From Elysia marginata (Eukaryota; Mollusca; Gastropoda; Plakobranchidae), in assembly GCA_019649035.1 (NCBI GenBank), contig BMAT01009950.1:349583-394650 (forward strand): DNA of 45,068 nucleotides, given 5' to 3'. Both the position numbers and the translations under genes were made by a program. Of this stretch, positions 1 to 12,893 are shown piece by piece (position 1 is the first letter of the stretch; each line of letters opens with the position of its first letter). A model generated the notes under the pieces. That model saw nothing but the letters and a program-made list of their open reading frames with translations. It did not search any database and was not told the DNA's origin.

Positions 1-55
1 GAGACTTTAAATTATTGTAAAAAGCGCTATATAAATTTAGATATTATAGTAAGTA
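1..55 (+). repeat. Partial SINE 3' tail at window edge
   Basis: The window opens with a stretch containing AAGCGCTATATAAATTTAG. A GCGCTATAYAAAT-type ending is the shared 3' tail of many tRNA-derived SINEs and their partner LINEs. A related ending (AAGGCGCTACACAAATGAA) occurs near 26.58 kb. Only the tail is visible, so the family cannot be named. Confidence 0.4.
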
Positions 56-1547
56 GACATTCTATTTAAAAGATTTTTTCTCACTTGTGTCTTTTTTGTC
101 CATCATCGGACATTTTCTTGTTCTAAATAAATACCCGTTTGGAAACAATGATAAAAGTACTGGAGGTTATTGAAGATATACAAAGGCATACAAGTCGTTA
201 CAATTAAAAAAAAACCACACACACACAAGATTAATCATTTACATTTAGAGCCGCTATTTTGTCTGCTTTGTTTTGTGACCAACGTTTACAATTATATTGC
301 ATCTGTAATTTATTGTTTTTAACCATGAGTCATGATTTCTCAATGTTCCTGATTCCCATATTGTTATCTCACATAAGAAGTGACTTTGTGATCGATACTT
401 AATTTGCGAGCACATCTAGGTGTTGAAGTCCAAATTTTAGTTCAGGAGTCCTCGATAAAACCCAGAGAAGTTTTACTTCCACTGTTTTACTATTATTCTA
501 ATAAGGTTTTAAATTGATTCCAGTGTGTACCGTCTGAAACATTGTCGTTATAATCTCGTACCTGTCATCCGCATGTTCCTACTTATAATTTCTACATGAC
601 CTCCACTCTCAATTCAAATTTACAATACACTGATCTAGAAAGACTGGGTATATACTAGGAAGGCATAAATAAAAAAGAAAATGCTGGTTTTTTCTTCCTT
701 TTATTTGACTTCTTAAAATAAAAATTCATGAATGATATGCCTACATCAAACAAAATCTTGGGGTCCCAGTTGGCCTTCCTCTAAACATAATACGTTGGCA
801 AAAAAATGTTATCTCATTAATCTGACTGCTGTCGACACCAAGCTAACACATAACCTTCAACGTCGGCATCGTTTTCAAAGCGAAAGCGATGGCTCGTGAG
901 ATAGGCTGTATAAGCTATGAATTTTTAAAAAAATATGAAGAGTCATGATTTGGGCTGCCTAGGGGATAAGCAAAATTAAGCAGGCAGCGTAAGCAAACTC
1001 AGCCTTCAAAAAGCGCTGTGTTTGAGTCTAGTGATTTGTGTACGTGTGCGAGCATTAGAGAACACGGCCATCACTGGCTTTTAGTATAAGAACAGTGATC
1101 TTATATATCGTCGGTTTCTAAACCTACTAGCCATCAGTTTCACGGCGAACTAGATTCAGTACGGCCTTTACTTTGCAACCAGTTTCAACAAACGGTAACT
1201 CTTTTGTATTCTCCAAATTAAAAAAAAAATCACATGCGTGTCCCCAAAGTCCCAAATGCACGCCAAGCGAACTTTTTTACATGAACCGAATGCATTACAT
1301 ATAATATTATTTAGACCAGGGAGATTCTTATAAAAAATAAATGTCTACACCCAATAGATTGTTGAGTTTCAGTGATGCGCCCATGACAAAATTCACCTAC
1401 TTTCTAATAGCGTTCAACACTCTGCTGTAGGTTCTTGTTTTTTTTTTAAAGTCTCGTTGGTTGTGCATGCATTTATTGCATCTAAATTGACCTGGACATG
1501 GCCTTCATCTTCAAAAATGGAAAGAAACTTAACACACAAAGCCTAAA

Positions 1548-1583
1548 GACCCTAATGCTAAAACGGACCCTAATGCTAAAATG
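1548..1583 (+). repeat. 18-bp tandem duplication
   Basis: Two adjacent copies of GACCCTAATGCTAAAAYG start at 1548 and 1566. They differ at one visible position (ACG versus ATG near the end), so this is a recent local duplication. No function is implied. Confidence 0.75.
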
Positions 1584-2284
1584 GAAGAAAACATGACACG
1601 CACAGCCTACAGTGGAAGAAAAATGGCGCCCAAAAGCTAGGCTAGGCCTAAGCCTAATCCAGACTCCACATCACGATATTTTACGGACCTAGCTCTAAAT
1701 CTTAATCATCTAAATTGATTTTGAGATATAAATCAAAATTTTAGACACTTAATCTAACCTTAATTCTCTACAGAATTAAAAAAAAACGAAGTACGAAAAC
1801 GGGCAAAACTATACTTTATTTTTGACATATGTTCTTCCGCCTACCATTTCGTCTAAGTGTGTAAAATGCGTCCTAAAAATACGACTAATTTGAGGCACTG
1901 CGTGGCTCAGTGAGGCGCCACTTGTTTTGCAAACATAATATTTGAATCTTCTCTTCATAGTTTAAAAAAATTTCATACCAGTTTTGATCACACATATGAC
2001 GGTTCTTTGGTGCGAACATCTTGAATCGACACCATTTTCCCCCGATCCACGGCAAAGAAAAACGTGAACTTCCCATCATTTGCCTTACTTAAAGGTGCAT
2101 CAAGTTTTTTTTTTCTACTTCGGCTTGATACAATGTAAAAAAAGAGAACAACATTTTAAAAGACATTACTTTTAAGCCCACCCTAGTAGTAGATTATATT
2201 GCGACATTGTGGCTTTGAGTTTGATTGCAACATTCCTTTTTATATTTCTGCGAGAAAATCTGTAAGCTTCCAAAATGGTGTAGC

Positions 2285-2286
<2 letters not shown>

Positions 2287-2321
<35 letters not shown>

Positions 2322-2345
2322 ATTATTGTTGTTATTATAATTATT
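2287..2345 (+). repeat. (ATT)n microsatellite
   Basis: A pure TTA/ATT trinucleotide run of about 11 units is followed by an imperfect part with GTT interruptions, ending around 2345. Confidence 0.95.
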
Positions 2346-3029
2346 AGGATAGTAATTTTATGCAAATTATGATGCACTGTATAGTTAAGTTTCTACTCTA
2401 GGAAGCCTAGGGTGCACTACCACTCCAACCGTGACCATAAACAGGGAAATAATTAAAACAAATATATCACAACACCGTATACTAGCGGTACCTATCCTAT
2501 TGTATTGAAATCTGGCCTCAAAATGATCCTCCTAATTTTTTAAACGATTGACCACTTTTTAAAACCTCTTTCTTATCGCAAGAACTCCTTTGTCTTTGAT
2601 CCCAGGTCTTTATAACATCTGCATTTACCACAAAAAAAGGAGGCGCATATATTAGAATACAAAGTTTCCCTACTTTTCTACAGTGCATCTGTACCGTTGT
2701 ACACTATTTAGCAGTGTAGAAAATGAGATTGACCAGGCACGGGCGATATCTGCCTGCTGAGAGATTACCCACCAGCTGGCAGGCGGTAATGAGCCAAGAA
2801 CCAGCGGAAAGCCCTCGCACAATGACGCATGACCAGATAATACCCCTCGCCCTAATTATCATTGTATGAGACTAAATGGAAACTTGCAGACTACCATAGA
2901 GTTCCTTTGCTAAAAAATGGAGTAATTATAAACGATAGAATCAATTTTTTTAGACAGACATAATATTCGTTTATGTATTGTATGCCGCCCAAAGAGGTAT
3001 GGTCACTCGGAACTTCTAAACTCCTCAAT

Positions 3030-3091
3030 GCTTTTGAATATCCAACTCTTTTAGCTTTGAATATCCAACTTCTTTTGCTTTAAATATCAAC
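3030..3091 (+). repeat. 23-24 bp tandem repeat, 2.6 copies
   Basis: Units starting GCTTTTGAATATCCAAC (3030), GCTTTGAATATCCAAC (3054) and GCTTTAAATATCAAC (3077) follow each other directly. The first two are nearly identical and the third is partial and diverged. Confidence 0.8.
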
Positions 3092-6000
3092 AATAAGCAT
3101 AGAGCCTAATGACAATGAAGATATGATAAAATCAACCCTTTTCAAACAACGAAAACAAAACATCACTTTGGTTAGACCAGAAGATGCAGCCTAGATGGGT
3201 GGTCTTTCAAAGTCATCCAAAGACTTTTACAATTGCACACCAACATCGGTTTGCTTAAAACGAACCTATTTACTTTAAGTTTAAGAACAAATTTTAGCAA
3301 AATTCGAATAAAAAAATAAAGAAAAAAAAACAACCTCTTACAACTATATTACAATTCATTCCAGGCGCGTGCCGAGCTCTTCAGGATAAGATAAAAACCT
3401 TTGAAGCGTGTAAGGCTCATTGCATTGGCTAAATTTCATAACCAAGAATTTCAAGTATGTTACAGCCTGAATACCACTTTATTCAACCCTTTCCGCCCCA
3501 TTGCTCGTGTCGTAGCCCACGTTTTTTTTTTTTAAACAAATGAACTTTTGCACACAAATAATACAATTTCATGAGCCATGAAGCTTGAAAGATCATTATT
3601 TCTCAGGATTGAGGGCTCCAAACAAGAAATCCCCTGTCTCTATACCATGACCCCGCTCTCTGTAAAAATCTAAAGAGGTTTGAGATGCGTGAAAACAGCG
3701 AAGGATGGAACACCTTGCAGAAAGTGCAGCTCAAGTGCATGTATTCTCAAGTGAACGTTTTTCTTCGGAAACCGCAAAATGGGTTTTGTGAATGATAATA
3801 ACAAATTGTCCAAAATACCTTGCAAAATTGGACTTCATCTCTCCTCACTCAATCTACTACAGATCTAGTATGTGGGACAGACACAAATCTTTTAGCGCGG
3901 GATACAAAACAACTTATATTTTTATATAAAAGCTAGGGTCTTAAGGTGCCAGCTAAATTATTAGATTTTCAACCAAGCGTGTCTTCCAGCGTTATCCAGG
4001 TCAAACAAAGTGTACACACAAAGAAAAGATGTGTTTAAAGTAAGTGTTTCGTTGTCTTCTTAGATTTCATACTGTTATCGTATACTCTTCACCCTGTCGA
4101 CTATGTTTTGTCATCACCATTTAATGGAAGTCAAGAATCTGAGACAAATAAAGACAAAATGCTTTGCAGCAGAGAAAGCCTGGCAAAATGGATAAGGTTT
4201 CAAAACAAAGTTTTCGTTGAAATTCAGAGCAACGACACTCCCTTATACAATATGAAAGGCCTTGGTGTTCCGTATTCTTTGGAATGTAGAAAAATCCCCA
4301 ACTTGATGCTTGTACAAGCTTTGAAAAAAAAAAGACGCAAATATTGCCTATTAACCAGACATTTGCGACTTTAATAATAAGGAGTAGGTCTGCACGCATC
4401 CTGGTTAGCATTACAAATGTCATTTATCCTCAGACAGCTGACCTGAGACAAGCAACGAAAGGGTCGCGACATTCCTTAGGACCCAATGTAACAAAGCACT
4501 TTAGACACAGCACACACCATAAAATTATAGCTCTCAAGAAGGTTCCGCTCTAATAAAAAGAACAGGGAGTGAGTGCACCGGTCTTAACCGTAGGTTCTGC
4601 AAGAGTGATTCAACGTGCAGAATTATGCCTACTGGAGTCACAAGCTAATGACATGTGATCTGGTATAACAAACTTAAACTCTATTTAACTTAAGGAGGCA
4701 CATAGACATATAGCTTTGGTTCACGGAACATAACAAATATGAACGTTGTAGACAATCTCATTGGATCTCGCGAAAGATCCTTAGAAACTAGCATTATTGT
4801 CTTGGGAAAATCAATGTCTCTGAATGGTGTTTTTAAAAGGAATTTTATGCTTCTATACCTTTATTCCTTTTCTTTAAAATGTAAAATTTCCAATCTAAAA
4901 AGGAAAGTAAACCTCTTTAAAACAAATTGTTATAAAAAGTACATATTTGTTTCAATTTATGACCAAAATTTAATTTATTTATCAGCAAAGGCATAAACCA
5001 ATACATATATGTTCAAAAACTCCTTTTTTTCTATTATAATACAATCAAGAGAATGATTCGCCGCTAATCCACGCATTCGTCTCATTCACGCATCACTATT
5101 TCAGAATATTGTATTGTATGCTCTCTCACATAAAATAATCTTCGTCTTTTCCATAGATTTAAGTTTCACTTAACTTTAGTACCGGTAGTTTACTGGGATA
5201 AGAGAAAGATGAAACCCTGCTCTTCCCCTCTCTCTCGCTTTGTGCGCGAGCTATGCAACAAACAGGCTACAGCTACCAAGGAAAAGAAGAAAAAAAAACA
5301 AGATGTGGAGATGAAAGCGTGTCTGTTATTGGCAATCGGCAAGGAATGCAAACTTCAGCACCCTTGGCAGCCGTTTATCCTTGCCAGTTTAAAAATGGCT
5401 TTGATTAATAAAGGCATCTTTGTAACAACTATTAAAAAATAAAGTTCTTCGAGCTAATCTTCGCGGTAAACACCACCAGTGTAACATTCTTGCTTCTGTT
5501 TTGACTGTTGAGTTTTGTGCACTAAAACTCTTACCTTCAGCACAAATTGTTCAATTTTTGATGTATAAAGCAGGCACAACCTGTCTCTAAATTTAGACGA
5601 GTCTTTGTCGCAGTGCCAAAACTATTTCCCATTATACAGTAACATTTCATGACAGCGTTTCTATAAGTTGTGATTGCGTCAACTTAAAACTTTTGGTTCT
5701 AAATTTGTTTTTGTCAAAAAAAAAATAAAATAAAAACGCCGCATTAGACCCAACAAAATTGTTTCTACTGCTAACAGGTAAGGTACACATTGTGCCACGC
5801 CAAGGACATTATTTAGAAAATTCAAAGGCATTAGGAAACCAAAGAAAACAAACATAAAAAGAAGATATTAAAAAAAAGAGTAATTAAAATGTCAAGACTA
5901 GAGGGGTATTAAATAGAAACCTTCTTTCCACGCTCCAAGGTCAATCTTGGTGATTGTCCTTTTGGTTTCTGCCGGTGTGTAAATTGCTTAGAAGGGCGGC

Positions 6001-6308
6001 CTGTCTGACACAGCGTCATGGAACTTACCCTAAACAATACATAGGATTAATAGAATCTCTGGAGGATTAGCCAGCCCCTCAGAAATACGACACGATAATA
6101 ATGCACATATTTTTGAACAAATAATTGTGTTATTTTAACCAAAAAAAAATCAAGGTGAATCGGGAAATAGTTCTGATGATATTCGAAATTTAAGTCTTTA
6201 CCCATCCGACAGTTTGCATTCATTTACAGACAGTGTAGCAAAACAAGACAAAAATAAGATGAAAAATTTAAAAAAAACGAGATCTCTCTCCTCCCATATT
6301 TCTGAGGG

Positions 6309-6310
<2 letters not shown>

Positions 6311-6345
<35 letters not shown>

Positions 6346-6373
6346 ATCTCTGTCTCTCTCTATCTCTCTCTCA
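6311..6373 (+). repeat. (CT)n microsatellite
   Basis: An uninterrupted CT run covers about 6311-6343 and is followed by an imperfect CT-rich extension with TTTATC and TGTC interruptions. A Ser/Leu-rich open frame across it is just the translated repeat. Confidence 0.95.
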
Positions 6374-6679
6374 CCTCCCAATTTTCGAGGATATACTTAT
6401 CATAAAGCTCATTGATTACACAAGCTAAGGCCATAGGGTGGGTATCTGATCACTGTATAAACTTTTCTTTGTTTGAAATGCTAAACTTCTCATAACTTCA
6501 TATGTCTCCCGCTGCAGCTACCTCCACCTCTTCTTAAAACTAAAACAAACAAACCATTTTAAACAGAAACACATAAAATAAGACGGGCTCAGCAGATATT
6601 GATTAATACGTGAAACCCCTTACCACAAAAAAAAACCAACGGGTTTTTTCCAGCTCGATTGAAGAGGTATGGTCACTGG

Positions 6680-7039
6680 GTGGCGCATATCATACACCCA
6701 AATGTTGCGGAAAGCCCTGAACGTTCATTGAAGCTCTCACAGTCACACTACAAACAATGAGCTGTACAGGAAACTCCCATGAGTGGACATGAAAATTTCC
6801 GAACGCAGACTTCGTTTAGCAGGTCAATGCTACCGACAGCATGAGCTGAGTACCAAGAAGTTGCTATTTATGGGAGCCTACGTGCGAAACACGAAGACAG
6901 GAAGACCAAAGGCAACATAAGCTTTATATACACTCTGATGAGAGACACAGGAAAGACTAGCGTCCACGACTTAGCTAGTCTGATGGAAGACATAGAAGTT
7001 TGGAGGCCAATGGTGATATCTCGTAGTTATCCGCCTTAA
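6680..7039 (+). pseudogene. LINE reverse transcriptase C-terminal fragment, decayed
   Basis: Reading + strand frames from 6702 gives MLRKALNVH, then after an in-frame stop NNELYRKLP, a second stop, and then MKISERRLRLAGQCYRQHEL followed by STKKLLF and TGRPKAT. A +1 frame change near 6939 continues as LMRDTGKTSVHDLASLMEDI, then EVWRPMV, ending at the stop at 7037. The order 'MLRKALNV - NELY - LRLAGHC - GRPxxT - DLxxLMxDRxxWR' is the conserved C-terminal end of a class of non-LTR reverse transcriptases common in marine invertebrates. I recognise the pattern but cannot assign the clade. At least two stops and one frameshift show that it is dead. The polymerase domain is absent upstream, as expected for a 5'-truncated insertion. 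Confidence 0.75.
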
Positions 7040-7126
7040 GTCAAGTAAGATTGAAGAGCATTGACATTTTTAGTACAAAACCGACGATAATTCTTTTGAA
7101 GATCACTATTGAGAGACACATCATGA

Positions 7127-7405
7127 TTACAATTGTTCTTTGAACAAATAGTGAGTTATGGGGTACTGACAATAACACAGTTCATCTTTGACCGTCTCCA
7201 TCACCTCCCCGAACCTCCGTTTTGTTTTCATCTCTACTTCTCCTTCAGTTTGATATCCGGGATCACGAAAGGCCACTAAATGTTCATTGAAAACAGTTAC
7301 CAGGTAATTGGCAGCTACACGACCCCCCCTCTTCTCATCCCACCCATCAAGATGTGATAGATCACACACAACAGAACAGAAGTATTCGTCAAAAGCAAGA
7401 TCACT
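7127..7405 (-). CDS. Unidentified 92-codon open frame, possible exon or gene fragment
   Basis: The - strand frame is open from 7405 down to a stop at 7127-7129, beyond the nearest GTG at 7369, and is bounded upstream by TGA at 7406-7408. The translation includes DLAFDEYFCSVVCDLSHLDG, then KRGGRVAANYLVTVFNEHLV and later KTKRRFGEVMETVKDEL. The composition is balanced and rich in charged residues, unlike the low-complexity frames around it, and GC is higher than in the flanks. There is no ATG near the left end, so if real it is an internal or terminal exon, or a fragment of a mobile or processed gene. It lies about 90 bp beyond the end of the LINE fragment, on the opposite strand. I do not recognise the family and assign no function. 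Confidence 0.35.
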   Translation of the reverse strand, partial: SDLAFDEYFCSVVCDLSHLDGWDEKRGGRVAANYLVTVFNEHLVAFRDPGYQTEGEVEMKTKRRFGEVMETVKDELCYCQYPITHYLFKEQL

Positions 7406-7409
7406 TCAA

Positions 7410-10400
7410 TAATGAAGCATCCGTAACGGCTACTTTGGTAATCGAAAGAACGAAAAAGTACCTGTTAACCTGCGACGAACTCGTAGACGAATACAAAGTT
7501 AATGCAGCAGATTAAACCACGCTATGATGGGTCCTAAACCTTTGACCCTGTTTATATTCTAAACGTCTAACTATTAAGGTAAAGTCTAATCGTTGAGACA
7601 ACAACAATAACAACAGTAATACATGCCGGATAGATTCGTGGCAATATTGCGAAGCAAATGTTTCCCAACACTAAGAAGCACAGCCGCTTGTTTGGCCAGA
7701 TAAGACATTAAAAGTACGGCAGTTTTTTTTTCATTTTTAAGACCTCTTACGATGAGAAGGAAAATTATTAAACCGATCACAAAAATATTATAACTATTGA
7801 AAGAGTAAATGGGAACAAAAAAATTGAAGGCACACAGTAACTGACACCCTAGAAGTCATGCTGGGCTTATTATTACTCGGAATGTGTTTTGAGTTGTTAA
7901 CCATTTCCTTTGGCCTATAAAAGAGCAATTACTAGAAGATTATTATTGTCACGCCCGGCAAACTTTGTGTTCTATAATAACATTCCCTGTTTGTGCTAAC
8001 CCTGTGTCCGCACACTCACAGTTTTGTGGTAGGTAAAACCAAAGTCCTCAAGTATATCTAATTCTTTGGTAAAACTGTGATAGACGAAAATGTTTTGCAC
8101 GCAACAATACCGTTCAAGAAAGTTTTTTTTTTGACTTAAAATGATTTACTGCGAAGGAGATTGTTCCCAAATTGTTGAACAATCATACAAATATATACCT
8201 TACAACCATAAAAACATCTAAATAGTATTTTAAAAAAATACGGATTGCCACTATCACAGTTTTCTTCGAAGGAGCAGATTTTTACAGCTTAGAATCGTTT
8301 CCTCAAATAAGCTCTCCTTTCCACATAATTTGAACATGACTCTATTTTTCACAAACTTTGCGATAATTTACAATGAAAAATTTTAAAATCATTGAAGTGA
8401 ATTTTTATGTTATAAACACTACTACACAAGGGCATTAATGGCAGACGACACGGTAGTTCAAATACTGTTGTATCTCATTCAAATAAAAAAATTACCAATG
8501 GCCTAGAAATGCTATTATGCACTGTGCTAGATATTTAAAACAAACTTTAATAACTTACATACATGTATTATGGACTATGTAATAAAATAAGCCAGGCCTA
8601 CTCTACTTGAGTTTTCAATCGTGTTAAAGATTAAAAAACTTATTTACAATTTATTCAAAAGCATCAGAGGGCATAATACACCTGTGCGACTGAGTACTGT
8701 GCAAATAATCACCACTTTCAGGAGTTTAGGGAGAAGAAAAAACAAACAATCCAAAGCCAGATTACAGCTTTTCTGTCTCTCTCTCTCTCTCTCTCTCTTT
8801 GTTTATTATCAAGTTCAAGGTTGCTGACCGCGCTGTATCCTACCAGTCAGCTAAGACACAAGACATTACTTACTCCAGCAAGCCTGTAACTGGAGAACCT
8901 TGTTCTGACCAACCTTTGACTCGAAACGGCCTAGTCTACTGTGATGTGGTCTTATTTTAAGCAAGACCTTTGTTACAAAAGCCTTAAGGATATCAGGCTG
9001 ATGAACTTGGTAAAGCTATACAACAGGTACTTTGAAAGGCACTTAAAAATAAACACGTTACACTTGTTTACGATTCAACAATTAAAGAATAATTTATAAT
9101 AAAAAAAAAACTGCCGCGAAAAAAAAGTCTCTAATCCGCCCATTCCTAGTAAAGCGAACATATTGCACTGACAAATCTAGTAAACACAAATGTATTAAAA
9201 TATAATTAAAAAAAAATACCATTACGTTTCCTTAACACTTAAAAACATTCTTCACTTCTTACTCCTAAAAAAGCTTGCATATGTAATAAACAAATGATCT
9301 TTCTAATTTTTCGTGTCGATTTGGGGGCAAATGAAACTTTGAACACAAGCTATTAGAGCTCAAATATTTTCCGTGACAGTTGTGTTCACTTTGAGTACGT
9401 CATCTTTCGAGTTGTTGCAAAAGATGACTAATAAAAACGCCACCCCTTTTTTGTTGTTAAAAACAATCATATGTCACTTATGAGTTTCTTCTTGGTAAGT
9501 GAACAGCTTGTTTCAGGCTGAGTATAAACTTGGGATCAAGAGGCTAAAAAAATAAATTGACATAAGCACTTAATTTGTCGTTTTCCACTCTGATTCAGCT
9601 GGTTGTTGTAAGAAAAATTCTATCGTGAAGCGGAGCTAAGCAAAGGTGCTGCGAAATGCAGAATGGTTGTGTGTCTTCCTCTTTGGCTATGGTTAATGTA
9701 TGGAAACCAAAATAATTTATTTGTCGGAAACCGACACCCATACTGGCACCATTAGGTGTCAGAGGTAAGCCTTGGGACGTCTCAGTGACCACCCAAAATT
9801 CGGCTACTAAAAGGCCAGCCTCAAGCTTTACTTGGATGTAAAGTTCATGCTCCTTTAGTCCTGCGCATCAATAAACATCTAAGAGAGGGAACCCTAAGGC
9901 ATGGACGGCCGTATGGCTATGGGATCTAAAAGCCCGTGCATCACCCAGAAAGTAAGCTTTTGGTTTTTATGGCATACAGATGATGCTCGTCAAATGGAGA
10001 CGAAAGCAGCCAATATTTTTAGTAAACGGGCATGCACAGGCTAATTGTTACCTTAAAAGATTTTAATAACCTTTTTCAAGACAAACTTAACATGAAAGAG
10101 AGAATCTATGCTGAAATGTAGGGGATGGGGTGTGGAAAAAAGTTTTTTTTTGATGGACGGATGGATTTTTCTTTAAAGAAATTCAGAGATGTTGACAAAA
10201 AGTAGATTTAAAATTGTGCCCAGTCTCCATTAAATATCGGTTACAAGCTACAAATACGGTGTCCTAGTTTTACGAATTGGATTATAACATAGATGCATCA
10301 TAGTCGAACAAAAAAAATTATGTGCGGAATGGCTTTTTGTGTGTAATACTAATTATGTTTGATCAAACGAAGAGTCTCTACAGTCTTTCAGCCTTGCACA

Positions 10401-10773
10401 GAATCAACAGCTAGGGTAATCTCTGCGTGGCAAGATAGACATAGGGTGAGCTACAGTGATAGGGTGAGATAGGAAAATGGAGTGAGGGAGCGAAGAGAAG
10501 CTGTCAGTAAGCCCCACACGCTGGGTGAATAATAGTTATTAATACATCGATCCAGCTTACTATTAACAGGCCACCTCTATGAGATACAATAGTGTCAACT
10601 CCAGCACGGGGGCCAAATGAGACCCGGTCCCCATGTCGACATCAGTGGTCAGTTAGGTATATAGTGGGTGAAATAATAATAAGTGGGCGGGGAACAGCTT
10701 CCAGGCGCTCTCTGTTTAATAGGCATTGATTAAACCACAGAAGAGGGATAGAAAGAAAGATAGAGATGGAAAG
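7410..10773. other. Gene-free stretch
   Basis: I see no supported gene. It contains a (CT)n tract (8776-8798), a TATAAAAG motif at 7916-7923 without any recognisable transcript downstream, and several poly-A runs. Short open frames here match nothing I know. Confidence 0.55.
8776..8798 (+). repeat. (CT)n microsatellite
   Basis: A pure TC/CT dinucleotide run of about 11 units ends in CTTTG. Confidence 0.9.
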
Positions 10774-10774
10774 A

Positions 10775-10822
<48 letters not shown>
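10774..10822 (+). repeat. (GA)n microsatellite
   Basis: The run of GA dinucleotides has one CA interruption near 10801. Two overlapping open frames on the - strand that read as Ser/Leu repeats are artefacts of this tract. Confidence 0.95.
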
Positions 10823-12255
10823 GGGGTGAGACCATCAGACCCTGAAAGGCTTGAATGAATAGATGAAATAATTGCCAATAACAAGAATCCTGGAACAACA
10901 GTGACCAGTGCGGCGATGCGGGAAGGATGGGTTTATTGTTTCCAAAGGTCATGGCTGGAGCTTTCTCTAGGTCTCTCCCGGGGTGATCCTATTGCGACAA
11001 GCATTGTGCTGACCAACAGGGGCAAATTATACAAGGCCATGGCAAACGACTCGCGATATTGAAAAGGTCGTTTTTCTCAAAGGCAGAATAGTTGACAGAT
11101 TTAGCCTTAAGTGCAGCCACTACAGACTTGTACAAGAGGATAATGCCGGTCACAAAAAGTTGTTCTTGTAAAATACTAAAAGAAAGTCCTTTTTTAGGAT
11201 TAAAATTGCGGCGAAAGATACCTTATAACAAGAATAGATTTACAGAAAACAAGTAGCATAAAAACATATGTAAGATTCATAAGTGTTCAGCCTGTAATAT
11301 GACTATAATGGCTTATCGTTAATGGTTAAGAGATGCGCCGAGCTGCTGACAACAAACTATCCCAATAAAACGAATCTACCCAAAGAGAAGAGACCATTGT
11401 AATCATCTACTTATGTGGTCAACGGATGCGATGTGAACGACCGGTCACTCAAAACAACACTTTTAAGAGGGGAGTTCTGTGGTTGTTTATATAGGATCTT
11501 TATCTCGAACTTGTGGCAGACTATCACTGCGTAGTAAATGTTCATAAAATAGCTGGCCAAAAATAAAGAATAATAAATTCGCAATTTCCCCAGTCGATCA
11601 CCGCCTCTGAGGTCAATAAACACTGTAATACTATTAAAAGCGGATAGCGACCTTGAGTATGTGTGTGTGTGTTCGTTTGGTTTCAGCTTCATACATCCGC
11701 TTTTTTATTATCTGTGGGGAAAACGTACGAGTGACTAGATGTGGTTATCAAGAGTTTATTTAACTGAAAAGAGATGGTATAAATGCCATTGTTCAGCATC
11801 CGGTAATATTTCTTTTTTCAACGCATCTGGTTGGATTTCTCCGCGTTCTAGTCAATGCTAACGCTATCAGCTCGACCATCATCTCATATTTCAATCTGTT
11901 GGGTCCTAGACAACATAATGACCAAAGCCAAAGTATTCTCTTTAACTTCGGGGGCCCCACCACAGAATAGCTCTACTAGTTGAGACACTACTTACAAGTG
12001 AGGACAAGGGACCCAGGTGTGGAACTGGTTATGCGGAAGTAATCTAATAATGCCAAATAATTATGCTGACGTCAGACCACAAAGCGGGTAGTTAGCGGGG
12101 TCTGAGCAAGTATAAAGCAAGATAATCAATAACAAAACCATGGGCGATTCGTCTCGATGTAAATGATAACATTTAGAACATGGTGAGAGAAACTTTCTGA
12201 TTAACTTTTTGTAACTAAAAAGTAAAAAGCGATTTACACCCATCTTTCACAAAAA
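10823..12255. other. Gene-free stretch
   Basis: I see nothing supported apart from a short (TG)n run at about 11658-11672. Open frames of up to 93 codons on the - strand have no recognisable content. Confidence 0.55.
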
Positions 12256-12256
12256 G

Positions 12257-12287
<31 letters not shown>

Positions 12288-12332
12288 TTCTCNNNNNNNN
12301 NNNNNNNNNNNNNNNNNNNNTCTCTCTCTCTC
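12256..12332 (+). repeat. (CT)n microsatellite containing an assembly gap
   Basis: A CT-rich run enters a block of 28 N (12293-12320) and resumes on the other side. The true tract length is unknown, and the gap is most simply a failure to assemble the repeat. Confidence 0.95.
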
Positions 12333-12738
12333 CTTTCTTCCCTTTTTTTAGACGACGCAGACCAATTTGATCGATCGACCTGATACTTGCAACTTTTTTT
12401 TTTCCCTGTGCTTCCTATTCTTTTTTTTTGACCCGGATTGATTAGTGACTTTGTTAGTTCATGCGAAGATATAAAGTACATTGAATTTGAAGCAATACGT
12501 ACATATTATATATAAATCTTAGTGAATTTTTGTATGTTGTAATCAGGTAAGTATAATATAGGGAGGTTAGCGGACAATATTAGTATTTCTAAACCCTCCG
12601 CTCCAATGAGTCGCGAGGGAGCACTTCCCCATTCCCAGTCCATATGGGACTGTCCAGTGTCACCGGGGGGCCAGAAATTGTAAGCGCAGTCTCGTGCTAA
12701 GGTGACTTTGTTAGTTGTTAATTTCCTATTTCTATTCT

Positions 12739-12893
12739 ATAGTGAAGAGAGAAAAAGAGACGGCGTAGGATAATGGGTGAGGAGCCGACGAGAGCGGGAG
12801 AAATAGTGAGAGAGATTGAGAGAGCGAGAGAGAGAAATAGAGATAGAGACAGAGAGAGAAGGATAGAAAAAGAGAAGGTGTGCGTGTGTGAGA
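12739..12893 (+). repeat. Imperfect (GA)n purine-rich tract
   Basis: About 150 bp of GA-rich sequence holds many interruptions (GAAATAG, GATAGAGAC), ending in a short TG run. It is an old, degenerating microsatellite lying about 400 bp from the CT tract at 12.26 kb, with strand bias reversed. Confidence 0.85.

Larger units (their letters stand above)
56..6300. other. Gene-free AT-rich stretch
   Basis: I see no supported gene. The short open frames here (up to about 100 codons) have no recognisable domain, often overlap on opposite strands, and are what chance gives. The stretch holds an 18-bp tandem duplication (1548-1583), an (ATT)n microsatellite (2287-2345), a decaying 23-24 bp tandem triplication (3030-3091) and scattered poly-A/T runs. 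Confidence 0.6.

Noticed and set aside
1905..1965. tRNA-like A-box (TGGCTCAGTGAGG) followed by TTTGAATCT
   Set aside because: The B-box is too poor and no SINE body or tail is recognisable.
2990..3010. AGAGGTATGGTCACT shared with 6663-6677, near the LINE fragment
   Set aside because: It is only about 15 bp with no extension on either side, too short to call a shared repeat.
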